Assembly: GCA_964404765.1 (NCBI GenBank)
Contig: CAYOLL010000004.1
Coordinates: forward strand, 34,415 to 85,843
Reading direction: 5' to 3'
Length of the DNA stretch: 51,429 nt
From: CAYOLL01 sp964404765 [NCBI: uncultured Gemmatimonadota bacterium]
GTDB taxonomy: Bacteria > 4572-55
A program made the translations under genes and the position numbers. This document shows, one piece after another, positions 33,133 through 42,243 of the stretch. Position 1 is the first letter of the stretch. Every line of letters begins with the position of its first letter. The notes under the pieces were generated by a model. That model was not told where the DNA came from, searched no databases, and worked only from the letters and a program-made list of their open reading frames with translations.

Positions 33133-33527
33133 ATGGGGAACGCGCTCGATTTTGGCGCAAATCAGTCTTTTACGGTGACGGCCTGGATTAAAGTAGAATC
33201 TTTACTCGGCTACGAATGGGCACATACGATTACGTCTAAAGGACAAAATTTTGGTGCGGCGTTTGCGCATAAAGATTTCCGTAACGGGCAGTGGCAGCAT
33301 TTTGTCGGTTTGCGGAATTCCGCTGAAAAGCAGGTCAAATTTTATGTGGATGGCGTTTTAACGCCTCACAAGCTGCTGCCGGTGATCTAACCAATTCTTA
33401 CGAGCTTCAGATCGGTCAAGCTGGTGCTGATAGCGGGATGCACTTTCATGGCTGGATTGATGATATCCGAATTCTCATGCGTCCGTTATCTGATTCCGAA
33501 GTAACGGTTCTTTATCGACAACAATAA
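33133..33527 (+). pseudogene. Frameshifted LamG/concanavalin-like domain remnant
   Basis: Frame one reads GNALDFGANQSFTVTAWIKV, ..., NGQWQHFVGLRNSAEKQVKF and YVDGVLTP, then stops at 33388-33390. A different frame continues with QAAAGDLTNSYELQIGQAGA and GWIDDIRILMRPLSDSEV to a stop at 33525-33527. Together these are the N-terminal, middle and C-terminal parts of a LamG domain. A frameshift near 33365 splits it, and the middle looks shortened between HTITSKGQN and FRNGQWQH. No signal peptide or sorting tag remains, so it is a decayed piece of a larger secreted protein. Confidence 0.8.
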
Positions 33528-33545
33528 TTTAGTATGGTGTCATAA

Positions 33546-35075
33546 GTGTCTCGTTTGTTCATAATTAAAATATACTTGTTTTTTTTGCTGATCTACATCT
33601 TAATTGGCGGCGGTCGTATCCCGTCAAGTGATGAAGTGACGATGTATATGCTGACGCAAAGCATTGTAGATCGACACGACTTTTCAGTATCAAAAGGCAA
33701 TGTGGTTGTTGGTGAAGATGGGCGGACCTATGCAAAAGCCGGGATCGGCCAGGCGATTTTGGCGGTTCCTTTATACGCTGTCGCTAAAAGCGCAGCGCAC
33801 TTTGTGCCCGATCCGTTTAAAACATTAGCTCAACGCGCCGTTGTTTCAATTTTTAACGCTTTTGTCGGGGCGGCCATATGCGTCTTATTTTTTTCTTTTT
33901 GCTTATTTTTAGGCTATACGCAGCGTGTTTCTTTTTGGCTATGCGTTGGATTAGGCTTATGCACTTTCCTGACGTTTTACAATAAATCGTTCTTGCTCGA
34001 GCCGCTTCGGACCCTGTGTTTATTGGGGGCGGTTTATTTCTTTTTTCGCTATACGCAAACCCATCTGGCTGGCGATTTCTTTTTATCCGGGCTTTTTTGT
34101 GGGCTGGGTCCTTTAGTTAAAATTACGTTTGTTAAGAACATCGGCATAATTGGCTTGTTTCTTTGCTATTTCTTGCTAAAGCAAAAAAAAGCAGTCTATT
34201 GGAAAAATACAGGCTGGTTTATGTTGCCGCAGATTGTATGCGCTATCGGCTTACTTGTTTATAACCACATCATTTTCGGCTCACCCTTTGCATCGGGCTA
34301 TAGTCAGGAAGGTTCCACAGACTTATTTTCAACCCCTTTATGGGTTGGTCTTTATGGATTGTTAGTCAGTTCCGGCAAAGGATTTTTTTGGTATGCGCCT
34401 ATTGCGATGCTGGGTCTATTTGGCTTCAACAAACTTCATTCCCGTTTTCCGCAATTAGCGTTTTTGATAGCGGCAATCTGTCTATTCAACTGCCTTTTTT
34501 ATGCTAAATTTGTAGCTTGGGCCGGGGATGGCAGTTGGGGGCCGCGTTACTTGACGCCTCTGCTGCCGCTGATTATTTTGCCGGCCGGCGCACTGTTTAC
34601 AAGCAAGATAAGCAAAACATTGCAGGCTTGGCTATACGGGCTTTTGCTTATAGGTGCATTGGTTCAGGTTGGCGGTATTTCGATTTATTTTGGCATGTAT
34701 CATCGGGAGATCGGCGAGTATCCGTATCAGCGTAGTTTTTCCGATCCGCTTTTTTTGCATCAATCGCACTTCATTCCTAACTATTCGCCGATTGTCGGTC
34801 ATTGGGAAATGCTGATTCGGAATATCGCGCAATTTTCGACAGATGGCGGTCCGCGCATTACCCCGCTTGATTCCGACGATCGCCTGCCATTGACGGAAGT
34901 GCAGAAAACGCGGCTACTTTATGCCGTTGACTTTTGGTTCATGTACGCCGTTTATGCGGGATTTCCACCTGTTCTATCGATAATCGGAGTCGCGACGATG
35001 CTGATTGTCATTGTTGCGGTTGGTCGCTCTATCCGTTGCGACATTATTGCCACGGAGGGTCGCCTGTTTATATAA
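33546..35075 (+). CDS. Multi-pass membrane protein, GT-C glycosyltransferase-like
   Basis: A 509-residue integral membrane protein with about ten hydrophobic segments. After the first segment comes GGGRIPSSDEVTMYMLTQSI with Asp29-Glu30, the position of the acidic pair in the first external loop of PMT/ArnT-type GT-C enzymes that use lipid-linked sugars. WGPRYLTPLLPLIILPAGAL at about 325-344 also resembles that fold. Family and substrate are inferred. It starts GTG at 33546 with a weak ribosome binding site. A YfhO-like protein is encoded 500 nt downstream, suggesting an envelope-glycan theme, with a broken methyltransferase gene between. Confidence 0.68.
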   Translation: MSRLFIIKIYLFFLLIYILIGGGRIPSSDEVTMYMLTQSIVDRHDFSVSKGNVVVGEDGRTYAKAGIGQAILAVPLYAVAKSAAHFVPDPFKTLAQRAVVSIFNAFVGAAICVLFFSFCLFLGYTQRVSFWLCVGLGLCTFLTFYNKSFLLEPLRTLCLLGAVYFFFRYTQTHLAGDFFLSGLFCGLGPLVKITFVKNIGIIGLFLCYFLLKQKKAVYWKNTGWFMLPQIVCAIGLLVYNHIIFGSPFASGYSQEGSTDLFSTPLWVGLYGLLVSSGKGFFWYAPIAMLGLFGFNKLHSRFPQLAFLIAAICLFNCLFYAKFVAWAGDGSWGPRYLTPLLPLIILPAGALFTSKISKTLQAWLYGLLLIGALVQVGGISIYFGMYHREIGEYPYQRSFSDPLFLHQSHFIPNYSPIVGHWEMLIRNIAQFSTDGGPRITPLDSDDRLPLTEVQKTRLLYAVDFWFMYAVYAGFPPVLSIIGVATMLIVIVAVGRSIRCDIIATEGRLFI

Positions 35076-35304
35076 GAAGCCGTCCGCCGTCCGCAATATA
35101 ACTTATTGATAGTTAAACAATAAAGCGATGTGGCACATTTAGTTTCTTTGGGATCGTCAACCACTTTATCGGCGGATTTATGCCGGAAAATTTTGAGAGG
35201 GCTGTGGCATGAAATTTTTTTAAAGTTATGTGTTGAACATAACATGTTGATAGCTATATTGATATGTTAAATTTAAATATTAGCTTCTTGGAGGTGTTAG
35301 TAAA

Positions 35305-35538
35305 ATGACTCGTAACGAATTTCTGCTACATAAAAGTATATTTGTGAAACTCCTTCGTTCAATTTTACAAAAAGAACAAACGTATGCAACAAGCGAAGCT
35401 GCTTTTAATGCGTACGCGCATAAAAATCCTTTGATCAGTTTTCTGTTTTGGGAAAGATTATGGAAAGTGATCCGTTATTTAGAACATCGTCAAACTACTC
35501 GTATAATAGATTTTGGTTGTGGCAGCGGCGTTGATTAA
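35305..35538 (+). pseudogene. Class I SAM methyltransferase truncated after motif I
   Basis: A 77-residue frame with good GGAGG nine bases before its ATG. It reads FLFWERLWKVIRYLEH and then TTRIIDFGCGSGVD, the SAM-binding motif I of small-molecule methyltransferases, and stops directly after it. The remaining four or five strands of the Rossmann fold are absent; the next gene begins 41 bases later. The start region looks intact, so a deletion removed the 3' three quarters. It probably belonged to the flanking envelope-glycan group. In the gap before it, 35225-35243 holds a small 7-bp hairpin. Confidence 0.8.
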
Positions 35539-35579
35539 TACAATTAATCGGTGAAAACACAAACTCGGGAAGGTATTCT

Positions 35580-38192
35580 ATGAAAAAAGGGAAAAAAAGC
35601 ACACCGGCTTTTGATAAACCCGGCGTGTTTCCTGAACTGACGATAAAGCCAAAATACGCAGCCTGGCTCTGCTTGGGACTCATTATCATTCTATTTTTGG
35701 GGCTTTATCATGAAGTGCTGTTTGACAATATGGCTTATGACGCGCCCGACAGCAAACAAAATATAGCTACGACCCCGTTAGCCGAATCGGATCTGGCAAT
35801 TCCGCAATGGCATCCCTACATGTTTAGCGGTATGCCCAGCTACGGCAGTTTGATGTATAACCCGGGTTGGATTCAATTTTTTGACGCCCTGATTTGGCCC
35901 GTATCAAAAATTTGGTCCCTATTTTCATTTATTTTTCCGCCAAACAGCTTTTTGATCTATACCTTTTTGGCCGCAGTCGGCATGGTTCTGCTTATGCAGC
36001 AGTTAAAAATCGGTTTGGCCCCGACCGCATTGGCCACAGCTGTTTTTGTCTTTACACCGCATCTTGTTTCCATGTTTGTGTTCGGGCATGGCAGCAAGTA
36101 CTTTACCGCCATGTACATCCCGATCATTCTATGGGCGGTGATGCGATTGATGGAGCGCGTAAGCCCGCTGAATATCGCCCTGGCGGCGTTGTTTATCGGC
36201 TTCCAGATGCAGCGGCTGCATGTGCAGATTATCTACTATACGCTTTTGCTAATCGGCTTCTACTTTTTAGTGTATATGATTCAGCAGATTCGGCAAAAAG
36301 CGCCAGCGCGCGAGCTGCTGCAAAAAAGCGCGGCTTTTGCGACCGTTGTGGCGCTGGGGCTGATGCTCGCGGCAGTTGCCTTCATTCCGATTCATGAGTA
36401 CACGCCCTATTCCATTCGCGGCGGCACCGGGGAAACGGCTCCAGCGGTAACACCCGCTGCGACTTCGGCCCAACCCGCCGCGGATACCGGTGTTGGGTTC
36501 GACTATGCCACCAACTGGTCGTTCCACCCATACGAAATATCTACCTGGATTATTCCGTCGTTTTACGGCTTTGGCGGTCAGACTTATTGGGGCAATATGC
36601 CCTTCACCGATTTTCCCAACTATATGGGCATTTTGACCTTGTTTCTGGCCGGTTGCGCTTTTTTTTATCGACGGCAGCCTGTGGTTTGGTTTCTGGCCGG
36701 GGTTATTCTCCTAGCCACGCTGATCTCCTTTGGCAAGCATTTTTTCTTTTACCGGTTGATGTACGATTTTTTGCCGTTCTTTAACAAATTTCGTACCCCG
36801 GTCATGATTTTGGTGCTTGTGCAATTCTCTTTTGCCATCCTGGCCGGACTGGGGTTGCATAATCTGACGGAATTTATGCGGGATAAAAATATTGCGCCCA
36901 ATCAAATGAGTCGTGCGCAAAAGATTGTTTTGATTGCTGCCGTATCCGGTCTGGCCTTTGCCATCCTGACCACATTATTCCAGGGGCCGATTGGCACAGC
37001 GATGATGAAGATTTACCCGGCGCGCTACGACTACAACACCAATGCGCAATTGAGCACGATGCGCTTGGACATGCTATTTAGCGACATCTGGCGGGTAGCT
37101 CTGATCTGGACGGCCGGGTTGACACTTATCTATCTGCATTTGCGCCGAATCCTGCCGACATTTTTGCTTTATCCCGGCCTGATTCTGCTGATGGTGATTG
37201 ACATTTTTACCGTTGACTTTCAGATGCACAAGCCCATGTCTGATCAGGCTACGGTGCAGGCTTATCAACAGGAAGATCAATTAATCAGCTTCTTAAAGCA
37301 GGATTCCACTTTATTCCGGGTGTATCCCATCAGCGAATTTGGCGATAATCGCTTTGCCGCGCATAAAATCGGCAGCATTGGCGGCTATAGCCCGGCCAAG
37401 CTGCGGCTTTACCAGAGCTTTTTGGACGACACTAAGTTGGACAAAAACGTGCAGGCCGGTCAAAATCAAGTGCCTTATTTTTTAGGAAAATATGTCGGTG
37501 TTGATGATAAAGGACAGCTCTTTCTCAAGCCGCCGGATACCGAAAAATCACAGGTTGACCATGCTATGCTTAACGTCTTAAATACAAAGTATGTGATTTC
37601 GCCGGTGGGCTTTAACGATCCGGCTTTTAAGCTGATCAATCGGATACCGCAAGGTGATCGGGAGGCCTATGTCTACGAAAATATCGACTTAGCGCCGCGC
37701 GCTTATCTGGTCGGCAAATACAAAGTGATTCCGGATCGTCAAGCCGCCATCCGGGAAATGCAGTCCGGCTTGTTCGATCCCCGCGACTACGTAATTTTGG
37801 AAAAAGACCCGGGCCTGGCCCAAAGCGACAGCGTCATTGGATCTGCTCATGCGCAGATAAAATCTCTGCATGATGTAGAAGTCACGTATGAATCGTCGGC
37901 GCCGGCCATGTTGGTGCTGAGTGAGGTTTACTATCCGGATTGGAAAGCCGAAATTGACGGTCAGCCCGTTGATATTATCAAAGCCGATAATGTCATTCGG
38001 GCTGTTCCTGTGCCGGCTGGTAAGCATACTGTGCGGTTTGTCTGGAAATCGGATGCTGTCAAAAACGGGGCGATATTAACTGGCTTTTCCAGCATTACTA
38101 TTATAAGCTTATTCGCGTTGGCTTTTTTTCAACATCGCCGGCAGCGCAAGCTTGCCAAGATCGAGCCGGACTTGACCTCATCAATGCTTTAA
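35580..38192 (+). CDS. YfhO-family membrane protein (GT-C-like)
   Basis: An 870-residue protein with a cytoplasmic N-terminus, about 12 membrane segments to residue 550, a soluble extracytoplasmic domain and a final membrane segment (GFSSITIISLFALAFF). YfhO features are the first-loop acidic cluster (AYDAPDSKQN), PQWHPYMFSGMPSYGSLMYN and the C-terminal LSEVYYPDWKAEIDGQPVDI with FVWKSDAVKNG. In Firmicutes the family is linked to glycosylation of wall polymers; here a role in surface-glycan decoration is inferred. AAGG precedes the ATG. It ends at a bidirectional terminator shared with the convergent respiratory cluster. Confidence 0.88.
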   Translation: MKKGKKSTPAFDKPGVFPELTIKPKYAAWLCLGLIIILFLGLYHEVLFDNMAYDAPDSKQNIATTPLAESDLAIPQWHPYMFSGMPSYGSLMYNPGWIQFFDALIWPVSKIWSLFSFIFPPNSFLIYTFLAAVGMVLLMQQLKIGLAPTALATAVFVFTPHLVSMFVFGHGSKYFTAMYIPIILWAVMRLMERVSPLNIALAALFIGFQMQRLHVQIIYYTLLLIGFYFLVYMIQQIRQKAPARELLQKSAAFATVVALGLMLAAVAFIPIHEYTPYSIRGGTGETAPAVTPAATSAQPAADTGVGFDYATNWSFHPYEISTWIIPSFYGFGGQTYWGNMPFTDFPNYMGILTLFLAGCAFFYRRQPVVWFLAGVILLATLISFGKHFFFYRLMYDFLPFFNKFRTPVMILVLVQFSFAILAGLGLHNLTEFMRDKNIAPNQMSRAQKIVLIAAVSGLAFAILTTLFQGPIGTAMMKIYPARYDYNTNAQLSTMRLDMLFSDIWRVALIWTAGLTLIYLHLRRILPTFLLYPGLILLMVIDIFTVDFQMHKPMSDQATVQAYQQEDQLISFLKQDSTLFRVYPISEFGDNRFAAHKIGSIGGYSPAKLRLYQSFLDDTKLDKNVQAGQNQVPYFLGKYVGVDDKGQLFLKPPDTEKSQVDHAMLNVLNTKYVISPVGFNDPAFKLINRIPQGDREAYVYENIDLAPRAYLVGKYKVIPDRQAAIREMQSGLFDPRDYVILEKDPGLAQSDSVIGSAHAQIKSLHDVEVTYESSAPAMLVLSEVYYPDWKAEIDGQPVDIIKADNVIRAVPVPAGKHTVRFVWKSDAVKNGAILTGFSSITIISLFALAFFQHRRQRKLAKIEPDLTSSML

Positions 38193-38223
38193 TCCGTTTG
38201 TGCACCACAATATAAAAAAGCCA

Positions 38224-38259
38224 AAAACCCGCTGGGTATGAAAGCCCAACGGGTTTTTT
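38224..38259. terminator. Bidirectional terminator between yfhO-like and nrfD-like genes
   Basis: AAACCCGCTGGG (38225-38236) pairs with CCCAACGGGTTT (38245-38256), loop ATGAAA plus flanks. A T-run follows on plus (TTTTTTG) and on minus (TTTTTGGCTTTTTT). The single imperfect pair is C-A on plus but a U-G wobble on minus, so it works slightly better for the respiratory cluster. Confidence 0.85.
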
Positions 38260-38314
38260 GTTTTTAATGTCGCTCATTAATTAATAGAAAGAGCGGTAAA
38301 GCTTTAATTCCGCC

Positions 38315-39529
38315 TTAACGCATTTTATAACGCAGTGTGCCTAATTCAATGGGAATTGCTACTTTGACCAGCAGCGTAAAAACAAACGCTCCCAATGCCC
38401 AAATGCCGACAGTAACGCCGATTTCCACAGGCGACGGCGAATATTCGATAATCTTGCCCCACGGTTCCGGGATAAAGCCGGGGATAATCAAACCCATGCC
38501 TTTTTCAATCCAAATGGAAATGAATAGCGTAAAACAGGCGACGCGCAGAAAAACAGGATGGTTGCGCGTGGGATGCAGCGTCAACAAAATCGTGGCGGCC
38601 AGATTCATCAAAATAGCCGTCCAAATCCAAGGAATCAGACTATTATAGCCATGCAGACCAAAGAATAGGTAGACCGCACTTTGACTATGATGGGTCGGCG
38701 CGTAAAATTCTTTAAACAGCTCCGAGCCCAGCATCACCAGATTGATTTGGGCGGCGACGGTGGTGACCAGCGCCAGTTTCTGGATCGTTACATCTTCCAC
38801 TTTGTAATCCGTAAAGCGGCGAATAATGCTCAGCACCAAAATCATCAAAGCGGGGCCGGCGGCAAAGGCCGAAGCCAAAAAGCGCGGACCCAGCAGCGAG
38901 TTGTTCCAAAACGGCCGCGCCGGCAGACCGGCATATAAAAATGCCGTTACCAGGTGAATGCTAACCGCCCAGAAAACCGACAGCAACACGCCCGGCAAAT
39001 AGACGGCCTTGTTGGGTTCTTTACCCTGATAATGATGGTATAAAATGTAAAAGGGGATCGTCACGTTGATAAACAAGTAGCCGTTCAAAACCAGCACGTC
39101 CCAAGTCAGCATCGAGCTGGGCCAATTGAAGACGCCGATGAATGGAATCAAATGCCAGGCGCGGGCCGGACCGCCCAAATCCACCGTCACAAAGGACAGG
39201 CACATGATCAGCGCGGCAACCGCCATGCCTTCGCCGATGAGCACGGCTTTGGAAAAATCCATATCCTTGAGAATATAGGTCGGCAGCACAAGCATGACCG
39301 CCGCTGCGGCAATTCCCACCAGAAATGTAAAGTTGGAGATATACAATCCCCAACTGACATGGTCGCTTAACCCCGTCGCCGACAAGCCCTCATCCAGTTG
39401 GATCGAATAGGAATAGGCCCCGCACAGCATCAAAAATGTAAGCGCGCCCATCCAGATATGATATTTTGCGCCGCCGTAGGTAACCACATTCAGCGCGTCT
39501 TTAAAGAAGCTGAATAGCGTTTTGATCAT
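38315..39529 (-). CDS. nrfD: NrfD/PsrC-type quinol-oxidising membrane subunit
   Basis: A 404-residue integral membrane protein with about ten segments. It belongs to the NrfD family: SDHVSWGLYISNFTFLVGIA, SFVTVDLGGPARAWHLIPFI and LLGPRFLASAFAAGPALMIL. This subunit exchanges electrons with the quinone pool and pairs with a multi-cluster ferredoxin subunit, found here two genes upstream. It carries no heme itself. ATG 39529 is preferred to an upstream ATG at 39559 because GAGGG lies just before it, though at short spacing. It is the last gene of the minus-strand cluster. It resembles the ActC or DsrP type as much as true NrfD. Confidence 0.88.
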   Translation of the reverse strand: MIKTLFSFFKDALNVVTYGGAKYHIWMGALTFLMLCGAYSYSIQLDEGLSATGLSDHVSWGLYISNFTFLVGIAAAAVMLVLPTYILKDMDFSKAVLIGEGMAVAALIMCLSFVTVDLGGPARAWHLIPFIGVFNWPSSMLTWDVLVLNGYLFINVTIPFYILYHHYQGKEPNKAVYLPGVLLSVFWAVSIHLVTAFLYAGLPARPFWNNSLLGPRFLASAFAAGPALMILVLSIIRRFTDYKVEDVTIQKLALVTTVAAQINLVMLGSELFKEFYAPTHHSQSAVYLFFGLHGYNSLIPWIWTAILMNLAATILLTLHPTRNHPVFLRVACFTLFISIWIEKGMGLIIPGFIPEPWGKIIEYSPSPVEIGVTVGIWALGAFVFTLLVKVAIPIELGTLRYKMR

Positions 39530-39576
39530 ATACCCTCGTTTGTTCAAATTAGTACCCATCGAATTTATTTTAAAAG

Positions 39577-40491
39577 CTATTGCTCTACTAACTCCACACG
39601 GCGATTTTTTGCCTTACCGGCGTCGGTTTTGTTTGAAGCGACCGGCGAGTATGGCCCGGCCCCAAAGGCGCTTAAGCGATTTGCCGCCACGCCTTGCTTG
39701 CCGGTCAACGCGGTTACAACAGCGGTCGCCCGCGCCTGTGACAGTTTCATATTAGCGGCCAGATCGCCCACATTGTCCGTGTGGCCGACGACGTGCAGCT
39801 TGAGCTTGGCGTCCTGGCTGAGCAGCTTGGCGATTTCCTTGAGGGCGGATTCCGATTCCGGCTTGATGTCGGATTTGCCTGTGTCGAAGAGAATGTCATA
39901 CACGGCGATATGACCGGTGGCGGCTAAGCCCTGTTGCAACTCGGCGGCGTTGACCGTAATGTCCTGCTTCATCGTTTTGCGTTCAATGACCTGGAAGCCG
40001 TAACTGTTTTCCTCAATCAGTTGCATGTAAGCCCAAACTTCCATGCCGGCCTTGACGAATTTCATCGTCACGCCCCAGTTCGTGCAGGAGTTGCCGAGGC
40101 GCGGGTCGTAATCCGCGCCCGCCGTGCACCAATCCGGATATTTACCCTCGACTGTGCCGCCGCCTGTCTTAGCCGCGTTCTCAAAATTACGCATAAGCTG
40201 CAGACCACTAACCGGTTTGACGCCTTCATTGATGGCATACTGCAAATAAATTAAGGCGCCTTCTACTTCGACATGCTTGGGTTTTTGGTCATCCTGCGGC
40301 GGGCCAACCGGGAATTTCCGGGCATCAAATTCAACATTATCGCAATCGGCGATGTGGTAATTGGGCATTCGGTTAAACAGGGCATAATCTTTACAGCCTT
40401 CCTTGTCACCGGTCTGGGCTTGCGCCGCGCCCGCAAAAATTACCAGCCCGAGTTGGGTGACAATCAGTAAACGTAAGGCAATCTTTCTCAT
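39577..40491 (-). CDS. OmpA-family outer-membrane protein
   Basis: A 304-residue exported protein. ATG 40491 is chosen for the AAGGAG seven bases upstream and the following signal peptide (LLIVTQLGLVIFAGAAQA). The N-terminal domain, DKEGCKDYALFNRMPNYHIA with four further cysteines, is of unknown function. The C-terminal OmpA domain contains DILFDTGKSDIKPESESALK, HVVGHTDNVGDLAANMKLSQ and RLSAFGAGPYSPVASN, so it should bind peptidoglycan. It sits between the Fe-S and NrfD subunits, an odd place for an OmpA protein. A 21-bp palindrome lies 35 bases upstream. Confidence 0.88.
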   Translation of the reverse strand: MRKIALRLLIVTQLGLVIFAGAAQAQTGDKEGCKDYALFNRMPNYHIADCDNVEFDARKFPVGPPQDDQKPKHVEVEGALIYLQYAINEGVKPVSGLQLMRNFENAAKTGGGTVEGKYPDWCTAGADYDPRLGNSCTNWGVTMKFVKAGMEVWAYMQLIEENSYGFQVIERKTMKQDITVNAAELQQGLAATGHIAVYDILFDTGKSDIKPESESALKEIAKLLSQDAKLKLHVVGHTDNVGDLAANMKLSQARATAVVTALTGKQGVAANRLSAFGAGPYSPVASNKTDAGKAKNRRVELVEQ

Positions 40492-40525
40492 TTGAAACTC
40501 CTTGCAAAAAAGCAAAAACAAGCTA

Positions 40526-40546
40526 AAATACAGAATTTCTGTATTT
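40526..40546. promoter_or_regulatory. 21-bp palindrome upstream of the OmpA gene
   Basis: AAATACAGAA (40526-40535), one T, then TTCTGTATTT (40537-40546): perfect 10-bp arms with a 1-nt centre. It is too tight for an RNA hairpin, so a dimeric repressor or activator site is more likely. A weak TTGTGG-16-TATTTT promoter on minus overlaps it. Confidence 0.5.
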
Positions 40547-40592
40547 CCACAAATCAAGCGATCGATTTTTCACTATTGCGTTCCGGTTTTCT

Positions 40593-41795
40593 TCAATCCA
40601 TAAAATACCAAAACTTTGGCTCCGTCCCCAAATCCTCTTTCAGTCGAAAAACCTTCTTATTAGCCAGCACCCAGCGGATTTCGCTATTCGGGTCCAACAG
40701 ATTGCCGAAAATGCGCGCGCCGGTCGGGCAAGCCTCCACGCAGGCCGGATTTTTGCCGGCGCGGGTGCGTTGAATGCAGAAGGTGCATTTTTCCATTACG
40801 CCTTTTTTGCGCAGGCGATTGCCCAGATAATGTTGATTGTGATTGACTTCCGCTTCCGGCACGACCGGATCGGCCCAATTGAAGCGCCGGGCGTCGTAGG
40901 GACAAGCCGCCATGCAATAACGGCAGCCGATGCACCAGTCATAGTCCACCACCACGATCCCGTCCGGCTCCTTCCAGGTAGCCTGCACCGGACAAACGCT
41001 GACGCAGGGCGGGTTTTCGCAGTGAAAGCATTGTGTGCCGATGTAGAAATGGCCTTCCGCCGGCACTTCATGGTAAAAATCGTCCTGCGCCGTTTCAAAA
41101 TTAATCTGGCCTTTCTTATGCTCGTGGATGCGGATATATTGCATACCGGATTTACGATCCTGATTATTTTCGCGGATGCAGCCACGCACACAGTCCATAT
41201 AGCCGCGGCATTTGGAGATGTTAAAGGCATAGCCGTACAAAACATCTTTTTGGGCCGCCTGGGCTGAGATGTTGATCGTTTTGCCGGTGCTCAGCTCGTA
41301 CAGCCGTTGCAACCGCTCTACCGTGGCCTGCTTTTCCTCATCGCTCATCAGGCGATAATTGCCTTTAAAATATTCGTCCCAGTTGAGCTCGGCTTTTTCG
41401 CGGCTGCCTTCGGCGGCAATCGGATTGCAAGCGGTTTGCATCAGGCCCAATCCGGCCAACAAGCCCATGGCCATCGACTCCATGGCTGTGCGCCGATCTA
41501 CCTGACGATGCAGCAGTTGACCCAGCCCGGACTCCAGTTGTGACGCATCCGGGACTGTCGCCGCGTACTCCGGCTGATCCCAAATATCGCCCAACTCGCT
41601 TTGACGGAGGACTTCGGCCAGGCCTGTCTGCTTCGCCAATTCGTCGGGAGTAGGCGCGACGTGATGCGTCTGACCGACCCGCAGTTGGTTCAGCATGGCT
41701 TGCAGGTCGGCTTCGTCCACCTGCGGCTGTGATTGACAGGCGCAGTGCGAGCCACAGGATTTTGCAACATCAGTTGACTTTGTAACATCTGGCAT
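40593..41795 (-). CDS. Multi-[4Fe-4S] subunit with internal Tat-like signal (ActB/NrfC-like)
   Basis: A 400-residue electron-transfer protein, partner of the NrfD subunit. Clusters are visible at Cys256/259/264/268, Cys288/291/294/298 and Cys337/340/352/356. The first site reads CRGYMDCVRGC (196-206), with Tyr199 where the second cysteine normally sits. Residues 1-95 are a cytoplasmic-like leader with CGSHCACQ. Then VDRRTAMESMAMGLLAGLGL and MQTAC (99-123) form a Tat-like signal with a lipobox far inside the chain. That layout is typical of ActB-type proteins of alternative complex III. No molybdopterin-like domain is fused. GGGAGG precedes the ATG. It would pass quinol electrons to periplasmic carriers. 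Confidence 0.87.
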   Translation of the reverse strand: MPDVTKSTDVAKSCGSHCACQSQPQVDEADLQAMLNQLRVGQTHHVAPTPDELAKQTGLAEVLRQSELGDIWDQPEYAATVPDASQLESGLGQLLHRQVDRRTAMESMAMGLLAGLGLMQTACNPIAAEGSREKAELNWDEYFKGNYRLMSDEEKQATVERLQRLYELSTGKTINISAQAAQKDVLYGYAFNISKCRGYMDCVRGCIRENNQDRKSGMQYIRIHEHKKGQINFETAQDDFYHEVPAEGHFYIGTQCFHCENPPCVSVCPVQATWKEPDGIVVVDYDWCIGCRYCMAACPYDARRFNWADPVVPEAEVNHNQHYLGNRLRKKGVMEKCTFCIQRTRAGKNPACVEACPTGARIFGNLLDPNSEIRWVLANKKVFRLKEDLGTEPKFWYFMD

Positions 41796-41857
41796 AGTAC
41801 CTCCCGTAGGATATAAAAAGCGTATTTCCGCAATAAATATAGCGACTTTTTAAGAGC

Positions 41858-42138
41858 TTATGGAAGCGTCACATTCGGATATACCTTGCGGAATAATTCT
41901 TTGCCCAGCATCAGGCTGATCGTCGCGTAATTCACCATCTCATTGACCTGCATCCGGTTCGCCAGCGCGGTCATTACCACCCTGCGCGTTAACGACATCC
42001 CGCAAGGCCCAATAAAAAAGCCGCCGGATCGCCGTCCTGATGATATTCGGCCAAAGCCGTTTCCAGATAGAGCCGGGCATCTTCCGGGTCGGTGAGTTTT
42101 TGCAAGTTGTAATCGGCAAATGCTCGGTAGTTACGCAT
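41858..42138 (-). pseudogene. Frameshifted HigA-type addiction antidote remnant
   Basis: From ATG 42138 (GGGAG upstream) the frame reads MRNYRAFADYNLQKLTDPED, ARLYLETALAEYHQDGDPAA and FLLGLAGCR, then a stop. A second frame gives LRDVVNAQGG and a third gives MTALANRMQVNEMVNYATIS, ending in a stop at 41858-41860. The first two and the start of the third match the DPExxxxYLExAL ... LGDVxxAxGMT layout of the putative addiction-module antidote family. At least two frameshifts split it, and the tail does not match the usual LSRESLY helix. No HigB-type toxin is adjacent. It is a decayed toxin-antitoxin gene, and the only content of the 41796-42243 gap. Confidence 0.7.
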
Positions 42139-42243
42139 GTTTCGACTCCCAAGGACGGCGATTGGAAATGAAAAAAGTTTGGGCCAGACGGTAAAATTTT
42201 GCACAGATTGACCCCATCTATCACTCCAAAACTCCACCACTCT

